7,317 bases of DNA. It comes from an uncultured Bacteroides sp. Its GTDB lineage: Bacteria; Bacteroidota; Bacteroidia; Bacteroidales; Bacteroidaceae. Below, piece after piece: positions 1 through 4,492 of the stretch. The notes under the pieces were generated by a model. It made no database searches and was not told the DNA's origin. It worked only from the letters and a program-made list of their open reading frames with translations. The position numbers and the translations under genes are program-made. The stretch covers positions 1 to 7,317 of the forward strand of contig USCT01000043.1 in NCBI GenBank assembly GCA_900553185.1, written 5' to 3'. Positions within the stretch are counted from its first letter, which is position 1. Every line of letters begins with the position of its first letter.

Positions 1-11
1 TTGTGTTCCAT
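1..11 (-). CDS. Possible first codons of a third gene in the HU operon (cut by window edge)
   Basis: On the minus strand an ATG at 11-9 is followed by GAA CAC and then the window ends. It lies 11 bases after the stop of the small ORF 23-130, which suits a tightly packed operon. In Bacteroides, an HU-like gene and a small ORF are often followed by an N-acetylmuramoyl-L-alanine amidase gene, so that is the guess from context. Three codons cannot support a product, and the ATG may be chance. Confidence 0.25.
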
Positions 12-22
12 TCTGATTTCAA

Positions 23-130
23 TCAAAACAAAGGCTTGGCTTTACTCTTTTCGATTCGTTTCTTTCCCGTCAGCACACAGATCAGGCACCGCAGGAGTTG
101 CAGAAGCATCCATCTAATCCGTTGCGTCAT
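23..130 (-). CDS. Small 35-aa hydrophobic/basic protein downstream of HU (smalltalk-like position)
   Basis: An ATG at 130-128 opens 35 codons ending in TGA at 25-23. The peptide begins MTQRIRW, has a hydrophobic stretch at residues 7-21 (Trp, Met, several Leu, two Cys, Ile, Val) and ends in a basic tail (KKRIEKSKAK, then PLF). The start lies 17 bases after the HU stop, in the same direction, so the two genes are probably co-transcribed and perhaps translationally coupled. In Bacteroides, very small proteins annotated as 'smalltalk' sit at exactly this place after HU-like genes. This peptide shares the general plan (N-terminal Trp, then Gln, then a hydrophobic run with Leu-Thr), but the spacing differs and the usual C-terminal Ser-Cys ending is absent. 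Assignment is therefore by position, not by clear homology. The role is unknown; a membrane-associated peptide is possible. Confidence 0.5.
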   Translation of the reverse strand: MTQRIRWMLLQLLRCLICVLTGKKRIEKSKAKPLF

Positions 131-147
131 GATTTATCCGGTTTAAA

Positions 148-585
148 TTACACACCTTGAGTACCGTCCGTAGCTTCCTCCGTCTTGGTCGACTTCACAC
201 TGACACGCTGGAAGGACAGGTTGGAAATGGCAGCCTTCAGCGTCGTTCCCGGACGGAACAGGATACGGGCCTTCGTAATCAGGCTGTCCGTATATTCTTC
301 GGCCGTCGGCGCTCCCTTGCCGCTCAGACTCACCTGCAGGGAGCCCAGATCACCCAGACGCACGATTTCGCCTCCCTGGAGTCCTTCGCTCACCACATCT
401 TCCAGAGCCGTCAGTACTGCCAGGGTATCGGCCCGGGTTACCGTACATGCCTGCTGAATACGTTCCGCCATCTCACGGATTCCCATCACACCACGGGCCT
501 GGGCGGTGGCATAATATTTGCCCGATGATTCGGGGTCTCTCGGATCTATACGTTCTACTACTGAATAAGTCACTGATCGTTCCAT
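148..585 (-). CDS. HU-family DNA-binding protein (Bacteroidetes HU-related type)
   Basis: The 145-residue protein is an HU/IHF-fold relative, a family of small dimeric proteins that bend and compact DNA in the nucleoid. Residues about 36-70 form the helical part (IREMAERIQQACTV through ALEDVVSEGL). Residues 75-86 (VRLGDLGSLQVS) match the HU turn usually written as GFGsF. Residues 110-121 (FRPGTTLKAAIS) match the C-terminal HU motif with Phe-x-Pro-Gly and Leu-Lys. It is longer than classical HU (about 90 aa): it has a roughly 35-residue N-terminal extension (Asp-Pro-Arg-Asp-Pro, then GKYYATAQARG) typical of Bacteroidetes HU-related proteins, and a short polar tail. The ATG at 585-583 is preceded by an AT-rich leader, as usual in this phylum. 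It heads the leftward operon with the small ORF 23-130 and has its own -7 box at 667-674. Family assignment is firm; the specific regulatory role is not known. Confidence 0.92.
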   Translation of the reverse strand: MERSVTYSVVERIDPRDPESSGKYYATAQARGVMGIREMAERIQQACTVTRADTLAVLTALEDVVSEGLQGGEIVRLGDLGSLQVSLSGKGAPTAEEYTDSLITKARILFRPGTTLKAAISNLSFQRVSVKSTKTEEATDGTQGV

Positions 586-666
586 ACTTTTCTGTTTTTA
601 AAGGTTAATAATAAAAGGTATCCGTAACCGTCTGTCCGGTGAAGCGCTTCCGTTCCGATTACACCA

Positions 667-674
667 CAAAGATA
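667..674 (-). promoter_or_regulatory. Bacteroidetes -7 box for the HU gene
   Basis: On the minus strand the bases read TATCTTTG, an exact match to the Bacteroidetes -7 consensus TAnnTTTG. The start codon lies about 80 bases downstream, giving a moderately long leader. No TTTG is visible at the expected -33 position; that stretch is occupied by the direct repeat at 696-713. Confidence 0.5.
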
Positions 675-695
675 CGTTACATGCTCAGTCCCGTT

Positions 696-713
696 ATCCG
701 CATACATCCGCAT
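696..713. repeat. Two direct copies of ATCCGCAT, 10 bases apart
   Basis: ATCCGCAT occurs at 696-703 and again at 706-713, so the two copies lie on the same face of the helix. Measured from the proposed HU -7 box they cover about -33 to -50, where a -33 box would normally be. This geometry fits an activator or repressor binding site, but no regulator is identified and two 8-mers could coincide by chance. Confidence 0.4.
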
Positions 714-806
714 CTGTCTGTTTCTCATCACCTTCCGTTTCATTCTTACGCTTGTGGACGGACCCGAAGCGGTTTTCCTCTCCGTACGGGCTCCCTTTCT
801 TACACC

Positions 807-827
807 TTCTTTTTTTACGAAAAAGAA
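807..827. other. Short T-tract/A-tract hairpin between divergent genes
   Basis: TTCTTTTT (807-814) can pair with AAAAAGAA (820-827) around a five-base loop TTACG. It resembles the larger hairpin at 1218-1247 in having a T-rich arm, a small CG-containing loop and an A-rich arm. It lies between the two divergent promoters, about 25 bases before the -7 box of the rightward gene, so it is not an obvious terminator for either gene. The role is unknown. The rest of 586-883 shows no coding signal. Confidence 0.35.
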
Positions 828-849
828 TGGATTATGTCCCAAAAACGAC

Positions 850-857
850 TACCTTTG
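850..857 (+). promoter_or_regulatory. Bacteroidetes -7 box for the 107-aa protein gene
   Basis: The plus strand reads TACCTTTG, an exact TAnnTTTG match. It is followed 26 bases later by the ATG at 884, giving a leader of about 20 bases. No convincing TTTG is seen at -33. The leader (TAAAACATAATACA) is AT-rich and lacks a Shine-Dalgarno sequence, as is common in this phylum. Confidence 0.5.
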
Positions 858-883
858 TCCGGTGTTAACTAAAACATAATACA

Positions 884-1207
884 ATGACTGTCGTAAAGAA
901 TCTACAGGAACTTGAAAATGCGCTGAAAGCACATACGGTAAATATTGAAATACCCGACGAACAACTGGGAAACGCCATGGTTCTGGCCGGAAGAGTGCAG
1001 AGTGAAACACTGAATGAGGCCATTCTTCAGCGCCTTTCGCCCACCGCTTCCTGCAGGATAGCCGTAGGAAACGGTATCGAAATACGAATCGGAAAAGATC
1101 TGGCCGACGAAACCCTGCAAACCCTGGGACTACTCGATTCTTACCGCACGGAAGTAGATGTAGAAGATGTAAAAATCCGACGGGTCAATCTGTACTATAA
1201 TGCATAG
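884..1207 (+). CDS. Conserved-looking hypothetical protein, 107 aa
   Basis: The ORF has balanced codon use like neighbouring Bacteroidales genes, its own promoter box 26 bases before the ATG, and a hairpin just past its stop (TAG 1205-1207), so it is very probably a real gene. I do not recognise the family. The protein starts MTVVKNLQELENALKAH, is rich in Glu, Asp and Leu, and has no signal peptide or membrane segment, so it should be cytoplasmic. Residues about 17-60 look helical. The middle (CRIAVGNGIEIRIG) and the end (TEVDVEDVKIRRVNLYYNA) look like alternating beta strands, suggesting a small alpha/beta fold. No catalytic motif is visible. It is transcribed divergently from the HU gene and convergently with the helicase-nuclease operon, so there is no operon partner to hint at function. 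Confidence 0.75.
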   Translation: MTVVKNLQELENALKAHTVNIEIPDEQLGNAMVLAGRVQSETLNEAILQRLSPTASCRIAVGNGIEIRIGKDLADETLQTLGLLDSYRTEVDVEDVKIRRVNLYYNA

Positions 1208-1217
1208 TAGGGATTTA

Positions 1218-1247
1218 CTTTTTCTTTTTTCCGAAAAAAAGAAAAAG
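1218..1247. terminator. 13-bp A/T hairpin between convergent genes (possible bidirectional terminator)
   Basis: The left arm 1218-1230 (CTTTTTCTTTTTT) is a perfect inverted match to the right arm 1235-1247 (AAAAAAGAAAAAG), with a four-base loop CCGA. It starts 11 bases after the stop of the 107-aa gene and lies about 80 bases past the stop of the AddA-like gene on the other strand, as expected for a shared terminator. Against a classical Rho-independent terminator, the stem is almost all A-T and no U-run follows it in either direction. It may act mainly as part of a repeat element (see 1248-1323). Confidence 0.45.
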
Positions 1248-1323
1248 GTAACAAAAAGAAAAATCGCCGGCGGCACTTTTGGGGCGGCTGTGAAACGAAG
1301 TCCGGCGGAAGCGCAGGAACTCG
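1248..1323. repeat. GC-rich module of a likely Bacteroides-type intergenic repeat
   Basis: Directly after the A/T hairpin comes an A-rich spacer (GTAACAAAAAGAAAAATC) and then a GC-rich stretch. It contains the palindrome CGCCGGCG at 1265-1272 and a CCGGCG at 1302-1307 able to pair with CGCCGG at 1265-1270. From memory, the order T/A hairpin, AACAAAAAGAAAAATCGCCGGCGGC, then ACTTCGTTTCACAGCCGCC on the other strand recurs between genes in Bacteroides genomes, so I call it a dispersed repeat. That recollection cannot be checked here. The plus strand stays open through it in one frame, but there is no start codon or gene-like context, so I do not call a protein. Its right end lies one base from the stop codon of the AddA-like gene. 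Confidence 0.45.
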
Positions 1324-1324
1324 T

Positions 1325-4300
1325 TTATTGGGTATCTATAATAGAATGACCAACTTCCACCAATAATCCACTTACAGAATAGTAAATGTATTTTTGCAAG
1401 ACTTTCTCACCAGCAGCTTCGAGTGCATCCTGATAGGCATCAAGCTGTCCGGCATACCATCCGGCAAAATGCTCGTTGTCAGGATCCAAAATATATTTTG
1501 TTGCCATTGGATTATTCTTGAAGTCAACAAGTATATCACCCTCTTGCGTCTGCCATACAAGGTCTATGCTACCAACAATGGTTTGTCCGTCATAATCCAT
1601 ACGGAAAGGACGTTCGTGATAGGTCTTGACCGGTTCTCCATGAAGTAAGACTAGTTTATCATAGAGATTTTTCCAGGCAGATAGTATAGCATCTGTATCG
1701 GTGAGTACTGCTGAAAGTCCATAGTTTCGGATTGTTTCATCCATTTCAATCCTGTTTGCTGAAGTATGCCCTTCTATCCCCGCAAATATCTGATGGATAC
1801 AATTGCCCACAGTTGCCATATCCTCAGGATTCTTACTCAAAGGGATACGCTGCTCAAAATCGTAATACTTGCCTATTTTACCACATTTGCGGATATGGCT
1901 TGGCGAGATATATCGCGGCTCCTTTGTTTTAAAATCAGGCTCGTCAATATTCAAGCGCATGGACAGTGCACTGTCTCTATCACCATAGTTTTCCAACTTA
2001 TCAAACTCTTCCTGAGTCAAAGTGAAATCTTTAAATATATGACCTGTGCCAAACACATCCCAATCGCCTTTCTCAGGTATGCTGTCAGAGGCAGTATCTA
2101 TTCCATTATCCTTAGGCCACTGCAACAGTCTCCCCCCCCTTTTAGACTTTTCTATATTAAGAATTAACACATCCTGAGGCCGGGTCATTCCTACGTAGAG
2201 CACACGGTTTGTTTCTGAAAGCATTGCCTTATACGCCTGTTTGAAAACGGCAGATTCCTCAATGACTGAACTTATTTCGTCCGGAACATTTCTATCTGTA
2301 CCATATATCCATGGTGTCAGCCTTATAAATACCTTCGGATAATAATTCTCAACTGTCGGTTCCTCAACATAAACAGGATGTACACCATAAGTCTCACCCT
2401 TCACAGCTTTCCTGAGGTCTGACACATTTGTATTCAGGGACATCAGAATGACATACTTCCACTGCAGCCCCTTGCATGAATGATAGGTATGTAGCTGTAC
2501 TCCATTGACATCACCACTACCCGTTGGTGAAACAGTTTCTATATAGGTTATAAATCCATCAATGGTAGCCGGAAGATTCATTTGCACACAATGTTCTTCG
2601 TAAATACGTGCGGTATTGATGATGACCTGCAAGCAGGATATTCCGAACGCAGCATCAGCTTCTACCTTTTTAACTACATTAAAGAGGTCCAACATGATAA
2701 TCATACTCTCAACGAGTGAGGAAACCGACTGTTGTTGTAACTTAGGCCGGATAGTCATCAGTCTACGAATGAGTGGCACTTGAGCAAGATAATCCTCTAT
2801 TTTAGCATCGTCATTGGCATCATTCAGTATTTTCTCCTCAATGATGGTTTTGGTATCGTAATCTTCCTCTGTCAATATGGCTACTGTTGCTTTTGCCAGA
2901 CTATCCTTAGTGCTGTCCACAATATGTAAGAGTGATGAAGTCAAAGTATAGGCATACGAATCAATAATTGGGGAATCCTCTCTGCCAGAAGGTATTTCAT
3001 ACTGTCTCAGTTGGGTTGCAACTTCGGCCAATGTTGCATTAGTACGAGCCAATACGGCTATCTCGTCAGGTTTCACTCCTTGATTCAATAATTTCAAGAC
3101 ATGCTCTGCAACCCCATAATTTTCACTACTGACAAAATAGCGGAGCGATTCCTCATGATTTTCATTCTTACGATGCTGTTTGAGGCAGATGTTCTTTTCT
3201 TCAAGTACATCTGCAAAAGTCTTCCTGAATACATCATTATTCAGTTTGACAATGTCAGGCAGTGAACGCCATGATGTATCCAGCGTGTCGGTATCACAAC
3301 CATTTTCCTTCTTAGATACACTGTCCACAACAGCCTTGGTAAGTGCTATATCTGAACCTCGGAAACCATAAATAGCCTGTTTATAATCACCTACCCAATA
3401 AGAATGTTCCATCAGGTCACTTAGAGCATCGAATATCTTCACCTGAATTGGAGAAGAGTCCTGAAACTCATCTACAAACAGATAACGGTACGACTGGGAA
3501 ATCTCGTTGGCTATGTCTTCATTCATCATCAGCAGACGCATGTATTTCTCCATATCATTATAGTCGAGCAGATTCTTGTCGCGCTTGAACTGGGCGAAAT
3601 TCTCTTTCCAGCGTTGTGCAAGGTCAAAAATCAGACGGATATACTTTTCCTGCCTGTCGTAGACCATTTGACTTGTCCATAGTCCGGCCATGCGATTCTG
3701 GAAATCCTCGGCCAACGGGCCGTATCCCTTAGGAGTTCCGATGGTTGAATTGATGTTTTTCAATACACCAAGTGTAGGACGGTCAAGATTTCTTTTTGCC
3801 TGAACAAGTTTCTTTATCCGTTCATCGTTAGCGGCACTTCGCTTTTTATTGCTGAGAAATGACTCATGCTCATCCGTTACAGCCTTCAGCTCTTCGTAAG
3901 TAAAACTGCAGTTGCTGTCTGCTTTCACAAACTTGCGAATATAATTCAGCGATTCTTCCTCGCTCTGTTTGAAATCCTCCAGCTCGTAATTGGTAGCAAA
4001 ACCAATGACAGCTTTCAGGTGGTCCTGCCAGAAATCATAATTGACGGCTTTCTTCACCATATATCCTTCTGTGACGCGTATATCAAAATATCTGGCAAAT
4101 CCATGCAGCATCTTCAATTCTTCGTCTGTAGGAAGTTCCGACAATGACTGTGATATATAATAGGCAGTATCTTCTTCTGCCATTACACCCATGTTAGGCG
4201 ACAGTCCGAGATTGAACCAATATTTGCCAATCATGCGCTGACATACACTGTGAACCGTACCAATCATGGCATGATCCAACTGTATTGCTGCATCATAAAG

Positions 4301-4486
4301 GCCTGCATCGTAAAGGAAAGCCTTTGCCTTTTCCTTAAACTCATTGGCAGCCTTAGTCGTAAAAGTTGTCAGTATCACCTGTTCAGGCTTTACCTTTTCT
4401 GACTTAATCAAATTGGTCAGGGTTTCTGTAAGTCTGTATGTTTTACCGCTGCCGGCTCCCGCATTGATATATGTTACGTTCTTCAT
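1325..4486 (-). CDS. AddA-like UvrD-family helicase with C-terminal RecB-type nuclease
   Basis: The 1053-residue protein is a superfamily 1A DNA helicase fused to a PD-(D/E)XK nuclease, the layout of AddA/RecB: a 3'-5' motor that unwinds DNA from ends while cutting it. Helicase motifs, in order: Walker A GAGSGKT (10-16), Ia LTTFTTKAANEF (39-50), GTVHS (76-80), Walker B DEFQD (339-343), III VGDYKQAIYGFRGSD (365-379), IV TSWRS (404-408, Ser where Asn is usual), V HTYHSCKGLQW (666-676, Cys where Ser is usual) and VI RVLYVGMTR (761-769). The nuclease shows GNCIH (His898), Asp975, Asp988-Phe-Lys990 and QLDAY (1014-1018), so all RecB-nuclease residues are present. It is shorter than Bacillus AddA (about 1230 aa). 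It lies 6 bases after the AddB-like gene and is surely co-transcribed with it. A run of eight G sits at codons 783-785. Bacteroidales usually carry a different housekeeping AddAB, so this is probably a paralogue; addA is therefore not assigned as a symbol. Confidence 0.9.
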   Translation of the reverse strand: MKNVTYINAGAGSGKTYRLTETLTNLIKSEKVKPEQVILTTFTTKAANEFKEKAKAFLYDAGLYDAAIQLDHAMIGTVHSVCQRMIGKYWFNLGLSPNMGVMAEEDTAYYISQSLSELPTDEELKMLHGFARYFDIRVTEGYMVKKAVNYDFWQDHLKAVIGFATNYELEDFKQSEEESLNYIRKFVKADSNCSFTYEELKAVTDEHESFLSNKKRSAANDERIKKLVQAKRNLDRPTLGVLKNINSTIGTPKGYGPLAEDFQNRMAGLWTSQMVYDRQEKYIRLIFDLAQRWKENFAQFKRDKNLLDYNDMEKYMRLLMMNEDIANEISQSYRYLFVDEFQDSSPIQVKIFDALSDLMEHSYWVGDYKQAIYGFRGSDIALTKAVVDSVSKKENGCDTDTLDTSWRSLPDIVKLNNDVFRKTFADVLEEKNICLKQHRKNENHEESLRYFVSSENYGVAEHVLKLLNQGVKPDEIAVLARTNATLAEVATQLRQYEIPSGREDSPIIDSYAYTLTSSLLHIVDSTKDSLAKATVAILTEEDYDTKTIIEEKILNDANDDAKIEDYLAQVPLIRRLMTIRPKLQQQSVSSLVESMIIMLDLFNVVKKVEADAAFGISCLQVIINTARIYEEHCVQMNLPATIDGFITYIETVSPTGSGDVNGVQLHTYHSCKGLQWKYVILMSLNTNVSDLRKAVKGETYGVHPVYVEEPTVENYYPKVFIRLTPWIYGTDRNVPDEISSVIEESAVFKQAYKAMLSETNRVLYVGMTRPQDVLILNIEKSKRGGRLLQWPKDNGIDTASDSIPEKGDWDVFGTGHIFKDFTLTQEEFDKLENYGDRDSALSMRLNIDEPDFKTKEPRYISPSHIRKCGKIGKYYDFEQRIPLSKNPEDMATVGNCIHQIFAGIEGHTSANRIEMDETIRNYGLSAVLTDTDAILSAWKNLYDKLVLLHGEPVKTYHERPFRMDYDGQTIVGSIDLVWQTQEGDILVDFKNNPMATKYILDPDNEHFAGWYAGQLDAYQDALEAAGEKVLQKYIYYSVSGLLVEVGHSIIDTQ
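2132..2139 (-). repeat. G8 homopolymer inside the AddA-like coding strand
   Basis: On the coding strand the codons read AAA AGG GGG GGG AGA (Lys782 to Arg786), that is, A4 followed by G8. The tract falls 14 codons after helicase motif VI and about 110 codons before the nuclease motif His898. Adding one G reaches TAA after Ala791; losing one reaches TAG after Glu795. Either change would give a helicase-only protein of about 790-795 residues. Such tracts are known slippage sites for DNA polymerase (phase variation) or RNA polymerase. As written, the frame is intact. Confidence 0.6.
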
Positions 4487-4492
4487 GATGCT

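Noticed and set aside
570..872. Open frames on both strands in the region between the HU gene and the 107-aa gene
   Set aside because: They overlap both promoter boxes and the hairpin, have irregular Arg/Lys/Phe-rich composition, and match nothing recognisable.
1248..1365. Plus-strand open frame through the repeat (Lys/Arg-rich, then Gly-Gly-Thr-Phe-Gly-Ala)
   Set aside because: It has no start codon or promoter, and it runs into the antisense of the AddA-like gene. The open frame reflects the repeat's composition.
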